From Candidatus Staskawiczbacteria bacterium (lineage in GTDB: Bacteria > Patescibacteriota > Minisyncoccia > Minisyncoccales > Staskawiczbacteraceae), in assembly GCA_903913175.1 (NCBI GenBank), contig CAIWKF010000089.1, positions 1 to 11,483 of the forward strand: a stretch of DNA of 11,483 nucleotides. The letters are read 5' to 3'. Below the pieces are notes generated by a model that worked only from the letters and a program-made list of their open reading frames with translations, was not told the origin of the DNA and did not search any database. The translations under genes and the position numbers were made by a program. This document shows, piece by piece, positions 1 to 6,572 of the stretch. Numbering within the stretch: the first letter of the stretch is position 1; each line of letters opens with the position of its first letter.

Positions 1-37
1 CTTTAACTTGTTCTTGTGTGAATCTTCTTTTACTCAT
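1..37 (-). CDS. N-terminal fragment of a putative IS3-type transposase OrfA
   Basis: Read on the minus strand from an ATG at 35-37, the sequence encodes MSKRRFTQEQVK and runs off the left edge. This basic start resembles the N-terminus of the helix-turn-helix OrfA subunit of IS3-family transposases, and it begins about 100 bp inside an IS-like end (see 1-135). Only 12 residues are visible, so the call rests on that short resemblance and the neighbouring end sequence. Confidence 0.4.
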   Translation of the reverse strand, partial: MSKRRFTQEQVK

Positions 38-97
38 ATTATTTTTTGGTTGTTTGTATTAATGATAATTATTCTACCTTATCTACCTTCCAAATAC

Positions 98-127
98 AAA
101 AAGCAGACACTTTCGTGTCCACTTTTT
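98..127. repeat. Inverted repeat near the IS end, possible bidirectional terminator
   Basis: The arms are AAAAAG + CA + GACAC (98-110) and GTGTC + CA + CTTTTT (115-127) around a TTTC loop. The stem is 13 positions long with two mismatched positions in the middle. An A-run on one side and a T-run on the other allow it to act as a terminator in either direction, and it would insulate iorA from the IS. It could equally be a subterminal transposase-binding site. Confidence 0.45.
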
Positions 128-157
128 GGGGTACAGATCAATTTTCAGGTTTTTTTG

Positions 158-187
158 TTTGCATTTTTAGCAAAACACTAGTAAAAT
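158..187 (+). promoter_or_regulatory. Possible sigma-70 type promoter for iorA
   Basis: TTTGCA (158-163) and TAAAAT (182-187) are separated by 18 bp, 36 bp before the iorA ATG. The -10 matches consensus at 5 of 6 positions and the -35 at 4 of 6. A small inverted repeat (TTTGC/GCAAA) overlaps the -35. In AT-rich DNA such matches arise by chance, so this is tentative. Confidence 0.3.
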
Positions 188-222
188 AAGGTAAGTTATA
201 AAGATAATAATTTTAAAAATTT

Positions 223-1893
223 ATGGAAAATAATAAGAAAAACGAAGTTTTAATGGGGAATGAAGCTATTGTGCAGGGTGCCTTAGAAGCTGGAGTTGAT
301 TTTGTGACCATGTATCCTGGTTGCCCAAGTGCAGAAATTGGGGATGAGTTTGGGCGCATTGCCAAAGATTATGGCGTGCATTATGAAATTTCCACCAATG
401 AAAAAGTAGCTTTGGAAGCTGCTGTGGGCGCAAGTTTTTCTGGGCTTAAAAGTTTGGTGGCTATGAAAAATTTTGGGGTAAACGTGTGTTCTGAAGTTTT
501 ACTCCCTCTATTATATACAGGCACCAAGGGGCCAATGGTAATTGTGGTGGGAGATGATCCTGGATGCTGGTCTTCAGCCCAAACAGAAGAAAATTCTAGG
601 GCTTTTTCTTTGATGGCGCACATCCCAACCCTAGAACCTGCTAGCGCGCAAGAGTGCCATGAATTTACAAAATTAGCTTTTGAGATTTCTGAAAAATTTA
701 ATGTGCCAGTAATGGTGCGCACCACAATTAGAGTGGCTCATGAACGCTCGCCAGTGGAGTTTGAAAGTTTATCAAGTTATAAAGTTCATAAAGATGGAAA
801 GTTTGAGAAGAATTTTCATCAGTATGTGACGCTTCCTCCAAGAGTTTTGGAAATGAAAAAAGAGCTTTTAGAAAAAACAGAGAAAATTAGCAAGTATTTT
901 GAGAGTTTGAAAATTAATAGAATTGAAAATTCATTGAAAATTGGAAATTTAAAATTAGGAATTATAACATCCGGAGTCGCGCATGTTCACACTATGGAAG
1001 CTCTTCGTGACTTGGATTTAAAAACTCCAGTCTTAAAACTTGGGTCGTTTTATCCTTTACCAAAAAAGAAAATTGCCAATTTTATTAAAAAGTTTAAACA
1101 AGTTTTGGTAGTGGAAGAATTGGATCCATATTTGGAAAGAGAAATAAAAATAATTGCACAAGAAGAAAATATTAAAATTAAAATAATTGGAGAAGATTTG
1201 TTACCTCAAATTGGAGAGTTGAACGTGGCGTTGGTTGAAAATGCAATCGCAAAAGTTTTAAAATTGAAAATTAAGAACAATAAACTACTCACTACAAACT
1301 ACTCACTACAAACTCCAAGACGCACTGCCAAACTTTGTGATGGTTGCCCTTATTGGCTTGCTTTGCCAGTGATTAAAAGATTAGCTCCAGAGGGCACAAT
1401 TTTTGGAGGCGACATTGGGTGTAATATGATGACAGGCCTTGCCCCACATAATATGCAAGATTATTTATTTTGTATGGGTTCTTCTATTGGAATTGGGCAT
1501 GGAGTAAGTAAGGCTGTGGGCACAAAAGGCCAAAAAGTAATTACCACTATGGGCGACGGAACATTTTTTCATTCTGGAATGGCAGGATTAATTAATGCGG
1601 TTTATAATAAATCAAATCCTTTAATGATTATTTTAGATAACCGCATTACAGCTATGACTGGTCACCAGCAAAATCCTGGTATGGGTTTAAATGGCATGTG
1701 GGAGGCTTCGCCAGAAATGAATATTGAAGAAATTGTTAGAGCTTTGGGAGTAAAAAATGTAAAAACTTTAGACCAAGGAAATCCTGGCGAATTAGAGTCC
1801 ACAATGAAAGAATTTTTAACAAAAGACGAAGTCTCGGTCATTATATGTAAACGCATCTGCGCCATTTTGGACCGCCGCCAAAAAAAACAATAA
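223..1893 (+). CDS. iorA: Indolepyruvate:ferredoxin oxidoreductase, alpha subunit, without ferredoxin domain
   Basis: This is the thiamine-diphosphate-dependent catalytic subunit, which oxidatively decarboxylates aryl pyruvates from aromatic amino acids to acyl-CoA and passes electrons to ferredoxin. The N-terminal half is the pyruvate-oxidoreductase-like domain (MYPGCPSAEI near residue 30, ISTNEKVALEAAVGAS near 56). The C-terminal half is the TPP-binding domain, with CDGCP at 372-376, GDG at 444-446 and the partner LDNR at 471-474. At 556 residues it ends just after the TPP domain (CKRICAIL) and lacks the cysteine-rich 2x[4Fe-4S] ferredoxin domain usual in longer IorA proteins. The linker before CDGCP contains a 14-bp tandem duplication. 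It lies 18 bp before iorB, its obligate partner. No Shine-Dalgarno sequence is visible. A related 2-oxoacid oxidoreductase specificity cannot be excluded. Confidence 0.9.
   Translation: MENNKKNEVLMGNEAIVQGALEAGVDFVTMYPGCPSAEIGDEFGRIAKDYGVHYEISTNEKVALEAAVGASFSGLKSLVAMKNFGVNVCSEVLLPLLYTGTKGPMVIVVGDDPGCWSSAQTEENSRAFSLMAHIPTLEPASAQECHEFTKLAFEISEKFNVPVMVRTTIRVAHERSPVEFESLSSYKVHKDGKFEKNFHQYVTLPPRVLEMKKELLEKTEKISKYFESLKINRIENSLKIGNLKLGIITSGVAHVHTMEALRDLDLKTPVLKLGSFYPLPKKKIANFIKKFKQVLVVEELDPYLEREIKIIAQEENIKIKIIGEDLLPQIGELNVALVENAIAKVLKLKIKNNKLLTTNYSLQTPRRTAKLCDGCPYWLALPVIKRLAPEGTIFGGDIGCNMMTGLAPHNMQDYLFCMGSSIGIGHGVSKAVGTKGQKVITTMGDGTFFHSGMAGLINAVYNKSNPLMIILDNRITAMTGHQQNPGMGLNGMWEASPEMNIEEIVRALGVKNVKTLDQGNPGELESTMKEFLTKDEVSVIICKRICAILDRRQKKQ
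1282..1314 (+). repeat. 14-bp tandem repeat (about 2.4 copies) inside iorA
   Basis: The unit AAACTACTCACTAC occurs at 1282-1295 and 1296-1309, followed by AAACT. It encodes the NKLLTTNYSLQT stretch in the linker between the two main domains of IorA. Because the unit is not a multiple of three, the copies are read in different frames, so an expansion here would disrupt the protein unless compensated. Confidence 0.8.
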
Positions 1894-1911
1894 ATTAAAT
1901 CTTTCAAAATT

Positions 1912-2493
1912 ATGAAAAACAATTTTAATATATTAATAACAGGGGTTGGGGGGCAGGGATTAATTACTTTAGTTGATGTATTAGTTAAATCAGCTTTGGC
2001 TGATGGTAAAGATGTAAAAAGTTCAGAGCTTCATGGACTTTCACAGCGAGGCGGGGCGGTGGCAGTTTATGTAAGTATGGGAAAAAAAGTATATTCCCCA
2101 CTTTTTAAAAAAGGAGATGCAGATTTAATTTTAGCTTTGGATTTATTGGAAGGCTTACGCAGTTACGACTTTGCAAACAAAAATACAAAAGTTTTACTTA
2201 ATAATAAATTTGTGCCACTGGCCTTGGGCGGTGAAAAAACAATTACCAAAGATGAGGTTGTGGTAAAAGTAAAAGAAATTATTGGCTCAAATTTACACCT
2301 AATAGAAGCTTCAAAAATTTGTCAAGAAAAATTACAAAAAGAAATTTTAGCCACAATGTACTTGTTGGGTTATGCAGTTTTTAATGGTTACTTAGATATA
2401 AAACCAGAATCTGTAACAGTTGGAATTAAAAAAGCTATGCCAGAAAAGTATCAGCAAATGAATATTGATGCATTTAATTTGGCAAAAAATTAA
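1912..2493 (+). CDS. iorB: Indolepyruvate:ferredoxin oxidoreductase, beta subunit
   Basis: This is the gamma-type (CoA-site) subunit that pairs with IorA in the cytoplasmic indolepyruvate:ferredoxin oxidoreductase. The family hallmarks are the N-terminal glycine-rich loop GVGGQG (residues 11-16) after a short beta strand, and HGLSQRGG (41-48), conserved in pyruvate/2-ketoisovalerate oxidoreductase gamma domains. A DADLILALDLLEGLR segment follows. The 193-residue length is normal for IorB. It starts 18 bp after iorA and ends 10 bp before the nucleotidyltransferase ATG, so all are probably cotranscribed. Together iorAB suggest fermentative use of aromatic amino acids, with ferredoxin supplied by another gene because IorA lacks its own iron-sulfur domain. 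Confidence 0.92.
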   Translation: MKNNFNILITGVGGQGLITLVDVLVKSALADGKDVKSSELHGLSQRGGAVAVYVSMGKKVYSPLFKKGDADLILALDLLEGLRSYDFANKNTKVLLNNKFVPLALGGEKTITKDEVVVKVKEIIGSNLHLIEASKICQEKLQKEILATMYLLGYAVFNGYLDIKPESVTVGIKKAMPEKYQQMNIDAFNLAKN

Positions 2494-2503
2494 TAAAAAA
2501 TAT

Positions 2504-3301
2504 ATGATAAAAAAAGTTGTTATTGCAGCAGCTGGGCAAGGCACACGAATGCTAAAGCTTTCAAAGGACAAATCAAAACATTTAATTTGCGTTAACGAAA
2601 AACCGTTTTTAGCACATTTAATGGATAATGTTTTACTAGCAGGATACACAGACATACTTTTGGTGGTAGGATTTCGCCCAGAGTTAATGGAAGATTTTAA
2701 ACAAAATTATTTAAACTGTACTGAAAAACTGGGCATAGATAAAAGCAAAATTAAAGTTGAAATTTTAAATCAGCATGAAATTTTAGGTCCAAAAGATGTG
2801 GCTTATGGAACTGCTTGCCCAATAAAATGTGCTAAAGAATTTATTGGAAGTGAAAACTTTTTATCACTAGCAGGAGATAATTTTTATTCTGCAAATGATT
2901 TAAAATTAATGAACATTGATGACAATTTTAATTATGTGGCGGGATGCGAAAATGAACATCCTGAAAGATTTGGTGTGCTAGTAAAAGATGGGGACGATTT
3001 TTTAGACAAAATTATTGAAAAACCCCTTGGGTGTAGCCCTACTGGCAAGCAAAAAGAATTTGCAGAAAACTTAATTAATATAAGTTTTTATAAATTTACG
3101 CCAGAAATTTTTGAGGTGATAAATAAAATAGAAAAATCTGTCCGTGGCGAGTATGAAATTACCGATGCTATTTCTATTTTAGCAAAAGAGAAAAAAGTTA
3201 AAATAAAAAAAATAAAAGATTTTTGGATGGATTTTGGCAGGCCAGAAGATGTACAAAAAATGAAAGAATTTCTTAAAAAAAATGAGTGTAAAAAATTATA
3301 A
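2504..3301 (+). CDS. Sugar-1-phosphate nucleotidyltransferase (NTP-transferase fold)
   Basis: This 265-residue protein is a glucose-1-phosphate uridylyl/thymidylyltransferase-like enzyme that would activate a sugar phosphate with an NTP for glycan synthesis. The N-terminal nucleotide loop is AAAGQGTRM (8-16), followed by SKHL (24-27), where K25 takes the place of the lysine in the usual PKxL motif. AGDN with D125 matches the metal-binding aspartate. EKP near residue 173 matches the sugar-binding segment, and the end (WMDFGRPEDVQKMKEF) is typical. The reading frame is open upstream, but the ATG at 2504 is chosen because the earlier ATG at 2465 lies inside iorB and would add a non-homologous extension. 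Sugar and nucleotide specificity cannot be read from the sequence. A small insertion, GCSPTGKQK, follows EKPL. Confidence 0.85.
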   Translation: MIKKVVIAAAGQGTRMLKLSKDKSKHLICVNEKPFLAHLMDNVLLAGYTDILLVVGFRPELMEDFKQNYLNCTEKLGIDKSKIKVEILNQHEILGPKDVAYGTACPIKCAKEFIGSENFLSLAGDNFYSANDLKLMNIDDNFNYVAGCENEHPERFGVLVKDGDDFLDKIIEKPLGCSPTGKQKEFAENLINISFYKFTPEIFEVINKIEKSVRGEYEITDAISILAKEKKVKIKKIKDFWMDFGRPEDVQKMKEFLKKNECKKL

Positions 3302-3316
3302 TTACATAAATTGAAA

Positions 3317-3898
3317 ATGCAAATACTAAAACCCAACAAACAATCTATAAATAAGGCAATTGAGATACTAAACGCAGGCGGGGTGGTAATTTTCCCCACA
3401 GACACAGTTTATGGTTTTTTGGCATTGGCTGAAAATAAAAAAGATCCTAGGCGTAGCCAAACGGGTGAGGCAGTGGGAAAAATTTTTAAAATAAAAAAAA
3501 GAAGCAAAACAAAACCCTTGCCAATTTTTGTTAAAGATTTAAGGGCGGCAAAAGAGATGGTAGAAATATCGCCAGTTCAAGAAAAAGTTTTGAAAAAATA
3601 TTGGCCAGGAAAATTTACTTTTATACTAAAGTCAAAAGAAAAGAATAAAACAATTGCTTTGCGAATTCCAAAATATAAATTTTTAAATGATTTGCTTAAA
3701 AAAATAAATAAGCCATTAGCACAAACTTCAGTAAATGTTTCGGGCCAGCCCGCACTTAGTAAGATAAAAGATATAATTGATATTTTTGGCAGTGACAAGC
3801 GAATTGATTTAATAATTGATACTGGCAATTTGAAAAAAAGCAAGCCATCACAAATTATAGACTTGATTGGTGTCAGAAAAAAAATAATTAGAAAGTAA
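3317..3898 (+). CDS. tsaC: L-threonylcarbamoyladenylate synthase (TsaC/YrdC/Sua5 family)
   Basis: This enzyme makes threonylcarbamoyl-AMP from threonine, bicarbonate and ATP, the first step of t6A37 tRNA modification in the cytoplasm. YrdC-domain hallmarks in order are GGVVIFPTDTVYGF near the N-terminus, KIFKIKKRSKTKPLPI (the K-R-x-x-K-P-L core), KYWPGKFTFIL, ALRIPK and QTSVNVSGQPA. The 193 residues fit the single-domain TsaC form, without the extra Sua5 domain. The start is taken as the ATG at 3317; a TTG at 3311 is possible, and neither has a visible ribosome binding site. An insertion of about nine residues (DPRRSQTGE, 3443-3469) sits between TVYGFLALAENKK and AVGKIF, where relatives run straight through. 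Confidence 0.92.
   Translation: MQILKPNKQSINKAIEILNAGGVVIFPTDTVYGFLALAENKKDPRRSQTGEAVGKIFKIKKRSKTKPLPIFVKDLRAAKEMVEISPVQEKVLKKYWPGKFTFILKSKEKNKTIALRIPKYKFLNDLLKKINKPLAQTSVNVSGQPALSKIKDIIDIFGSDKRIDLIIDTGNLKKSKPSQIIDLIGVRKKIIRK
3443..3469 (+). repeat. 27-bp in-frame insertion in tsaC
   Basis: This codes for DPRRSQTGE in a loop where YrdC proteins normally have no extra residues. It is more GC-rich than its surroundings and contains short dyads (CCTAGG; GGC-GTA-GCC). A partly similar segment, GTAGCCCTACTGGCAAG near 3033-3049, sits at a loop in the preceding gene. I infer small repeat insertions; only a genome-wide search could establish a repeat family. Confidence 0.3.
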
Positions 3899-3911
3899 TA
3901 ATTATAGTTTG

Positions 3912-3925
3912 TAATTATATAATTA
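3912..3925. repeat. 14-bp perfect palindrome between tsaC and the vWA gene
   Basis: TAATTATATAATTA reads the same on both strands and lies 9 bp before the vWA gene start. It contains TATAAT (3918-3923), a perfect -10 hexamer 11 bp from the ATG, but I find no convincing -35 at the right distance. It may be a promoter or operator for the second cluster, which would then have a very short leader. It may also be chance in an AT-rich gap. Confidence 0.3.
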
Positions 3926-3934
3926 ATAACAAAT

Positions 3935-6112
3935 ATGGAAAGTCATAAATTTGGTGTAGAAAAAAATCCTGGAGAAGAGTCATTTTTAACTTCTAATCAG
4001 GACTATAAAGCTTTAGATCCAGAAAATCAAGAAACCGAAAAATCAATAGAAAGTTTTGCTGATTTTTCACAAGCAGAGCAAGAAGAAATACTGTATAAGC
4101 AAAAAATACTTTCATCACTTGCTTATTTTATCGGCAAGGATTTTCATATTCCTGTGGAACTTAACAAACCTGGAGCTGGCTGGCATTGGGATTTTAAAAA
4201 TAATGTAATTAAAGTTGATCCCAAAGATCTTTTAGAAAAATCTATGGATATTTTGAGGTTTATTATTTGCCATGAAGGAGGGCATAGGAGAATCTCTAGA
4301 ACAGATTTTATTCCCACTGAAGAATGGAGGCAACGAGGGTTTTCTTTTATGATGAACGCTATTGAAGATGGCAGAGATAATAATTTTGTATCAGAAAGCT
4401 ATCCTAAATTTGCTGAGCAAATGGTAGTGGCTTATAACGAATTTCTAGACTATGAAGCAAAAGCAAAAGAATTGTCTAAAGAAAAATTAGGTCAGCAACC
4501 TAGATTTATGAAAGCAGGTTTTGAATATTTGAAGCAGTGGTTTAAAGAAGTACAAGGACAGGATTTTGAAATATCAGAAGATCTTCCAGAAGAAGTAAAA
4601 GATGTTGTTAATAAAACTCTAAAATCGGCTCAGGGTTCATGGTTAACTTACCCATCCAGAAAAGAAGCTGATATGGGAGGCAATATAGGAAAGAAAAAAG
4701 TTAACGGAGAAACAATGATCAGCGAATTTGCAAAGCGTTCCTATGAAATAAATCGGGATGAAGTTTGGCCTGAATTTAAGAAATTGGTTGAGGCGGACAC
4801 AGAAGATCAAAAAATGCAAGAAGCGCTTAAGGGCTTACAAAAAAATCAAGAAGGTGCTTCGCCAAATGGTCAGGATTTGCCAAAAGATTTACAAGATAAG
4901 CTTACTGAACAAGAACAGGAAGTTTTAAAGAAAGCTATAAAAAAAGCATTGGGCGAGCCATCAAAAGAAGATGTTGAAGTCAAAAAAGATTCTTTAAAAC
5001 CTGTTGATTTGGATGTTTTATCAAAAGAGTTGAAACAGAAAATAAAAGAATATGTTGATTCTCTTCCAAAAGCAGAGCAAAAAGAAATGGAGGAAAATGC
5101 AAAAGCTAGATTAAAAGAATTTGAGGATTCGTTAAATGAGGAATTGCAAGGCAAATTATTAGAGAAGCCCGAAGACGCACCTAGCAAAAAAGAACAAATG
5201 GCAGAACCGAAAAGTGAGAATAAAAAAACGGACTGGGGAAAAGAAGAGGAGCAGCAGGTAAAAAAGAGGGCTGATGTGCGAAAAAAAATGGAGACAGTTT
5301 TAGAAAAAAAAGAGAAAAACACTTATGAAAAAACACTAGAAAAGGTGGCTGATTTGGTTGATAAAATGACGGCAGATTTGAGAGATGTCTTTATTAAAAG
5401 AAAAGAAGAAAAATATGAAAGTGGATATCGCTCTGGTCGTAGATGGAATATAAGAAAAAGAATCAGAGAAAAAATTGAAGGCATTCCTTTATTTAAAACA
5501 GAAGCAAGAGAACAGCCGGAAAGTGAAAGCGAGGAAATGGATTATGCTATTACTTTAATGGTTGATTTGTCTGGATCTATGAATAACAACCAAAAAATTC
5601 AGGAAGCATTTAAGTCGGCTGTTATTTTGGCTGAAACATTAAATAATCTTGGTGTTAAATTTGAAATTGTTGGATTTCAAGATATTTTGCTTGAATTTAA
5701 ATCATTTGATGATCATTTTGATGAAATTGTGCGGGGAAAGATGGGTCAAATGATTTTAGAGGTGGGTGGTCAAAACCCCGGAGGGCATAATAATCCTTCT
5801 GACAATAATGACGGAGCGTGCTTAAAAAAAGCATCGGAGCATTTAGAAGAGCAAATGACAAAAAACAAGGTCTTATTTGTTATTTCTGACGGTATTCCTG
5901 AAACAAGAGATAAAAGCAGAAGCCAGCTTGATAAAGAGCTTAAAGAAGTAGTGGCAGAAATATCTAGTAACACAAGGCAAAAGATTGTTGGGCTTGGATT
6001 AAATTCAGATGCAGTTAAAAATTATTATCCTAATAATATTTCTGGCGTTGATGCTAAGGAAATGGCTGAGACACTGGCAGGTTTATTAAGGGAGGTTATT
6101 GAAAAATATTAA
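3935..6112 (+). CDS. HExxH metallopeptidase-like and vWA-domain protein, probable MoxR partner
   Basis: The N-terminal part (about 45-200) contains HEGGH at 113-117 and NAIEDGR at 141-147. HExxH followed 27 residues later by an E-D pair is the gluzincin zinc-site pattern, also found in putative metallopeptidase domains attached to vWA proteins. The middle (about 270-490) is highly charged, Lys/Glu-rich and probably helical or coiled. The C-terminus (about 538-725) is a vWA domain with the MIDAS motif DLSGS (544-548) and a second aspartate in ISDG (D652). The usual MIDAS threonine region is replaced by an asparagine-rich GGHNNPSDNNDG segment. The overall plan resembles CobT/NorD-type vWA proteins, which work with MoxR AAA+ ATPases, and such an ATPase is encoded two genes downstream. 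No signal peptide is seen, so it is probably cytoplasmic. Whether it cleaves protein is unknown. Confidence 0.8.
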   Translation: MESHKFGVEKNPGEESFLTSNQDYKALDPENQETEKSIESFADFSQAEQEEILYKQKILSSLAYFIGKDFHIPVELNKPGAGWHWDFKNNVIKVDPKDLLEKSMDILRFIICHEGGHRRISRTDFIPTEEWRQRGFSFMMNAIEDGRDNNFVSESYPKFAEQMVVAYNEFLDYEAKAKELSKEKLGQQPRFMKAGFEYLKQWFKEVQGQDFEISEDLPEEVKDVVNKTLKSAQGSWLTYPSRKEADMGGNIGKKKVNGETMISEFAKRSYEINRDEVWPEFKKLVEADTEDQKMQEALKGLQKNQEGASPNGQDLPKDLQDKLTEQEQEVLKKAIKKALGEPSKEDVEVKKDSLKPVDLDVLSKELKQKIKEYVDSLPKAEQKEMEENAKARLKEFEDSLNEELQGKLLEKPEDAPSKKEQMAEPKSENKKTDWGKEEEQQVKKRADVRKKMETVLEKKEKNTYEKTLEKVADLVDKMTADLRDVFIKRKEEKYESGYRSGRRWNIRKRIREKIEGIPLFKTEAREQPESESEEMDYAITLMVDLSGSMNNNQKIQEAFKSAVILAETLNNLGVKFEIVGFQDILLEFKSFDDHFDEIVRGKMGQMILEVGGQNPGGHNNPSDNNDGACLKKASEHLEEQMTKNKVLFVISDGIPETRDKSRSQLDKELKEVVAEISSNTRQKIVGLGLNSDAVKNYYPNNISGVDAKEMAETLAGLLREVIEKY

Positions 6113-6127
6113 GTTTGTTTGTATAAT
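6099..6127 (+). promoter_or_regulatory. Internal promoter before the 142-residue gene
   Basis: TTGAAA (6099-6104, 5 of 6 to consensus) and TATAAT (6122-6127, 6 of 6) are separated by exactly 17 bp. The -35 lies in the last codons of the vWA gene and the -10 in the 31-bp gap, 16 bp before the next ATG. It could give the unknown gene and the ATPase their own transcription, separate from the vWA gene. Confidence 0.5.
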
Positions 6128-6143
6128 AAAATAATAACTATTT

Positions 6144-6572
6144 ATGAAAAAATTACACGATCAAATTAGTGAATTTTCAAGTACCAGCCTGTTATTGGGT
6201 AAGGTTGGTTTAATTGTTTTAGAAAAGCAGAAAGATTATAGTGTTAACTTAAAAAAACTAGAAAAAAATTTGTTGGGTTTGTTTTATAAAAAAAGTAACG
6301 ATTATATTGAACTAATGGATGACTTGTCAGCAGGTAAAAGTAAACTTTTTTATATTGAAAATGATAAAAAGCTTGATGGCTCTGTTTTAGAAATTGTTGC
6401 CGAATTTGAAGCAGGCATAGTAAGTTTAGCTGATAAAAAAAATAATCAAGGGCTTAAAACGGCACAATGGAATCCTTTAAAAACTTCCCTGATTGTTATA
6501 ATGACCCGCAAGCAAATAGAAAATAGTTATTTACGCCTTTTTGAATATATTAATTTAGTAAAATCAATATGA
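6144..6572 (+). CDS. Small protein of unknown function between the vWA and MoxR genes
   Basis: I do not recognise a family in these 142 residues. The sequence looks mostly helical and lysine-rich (QKDYSVNLKKLEKNLLGLF), with no cysteine pairs, nucleotide-binding loop, signal peptide or membrane helix. Its TGA stop overlaps the ATPase ATG in an ATGA arrangement, a strong sign of translational coupling and matched dosage. It starts 31 bp after the vWA gene, behind a good internal promoter. From position alone it could be an adaptor or regulator of the MoxR-vWA machine; that is inference. Confidence 0.75.
   Translation: MKKLHDQISEFSSTSLLLGKVGLIVLEKQKDYSVNLKKLEKNLLGLFYKKSNDYIELMDDLSAGKSKLFYIENDKKLDGSVLEIVAEFEAGIVSLADKKNNQGLKTAQWNPLKTSLIVIMTRKQIENSYLRLFEYINLVKSI

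Larger units (their letters stand above)
1..135 (-). mobile_element. Probable end of an IS3-family (IS150-like) insertion sequence
   Basis: Read on the minus strand from 135, the sequence begins TGTACCCCAAAAAGTGGACA, which resembles the TG-starting terminal inverted repeats of IS150-group IS3 elements. The first ORF then starts about 100 bp further in, as expected for OrfA. The other end and any target duplication lie outside the window. The element, if real, stops before the iorA promoter region. Confidence 0.4.

Noticed and set aside
4870..5322. 150-codon minus-strand frame under the vWA gene
   Set aside because: Shadow of the Lys/Glu-rich segment, giving a Ser/Phe-rich meaningless product; the plus strand has a clear domain protein.
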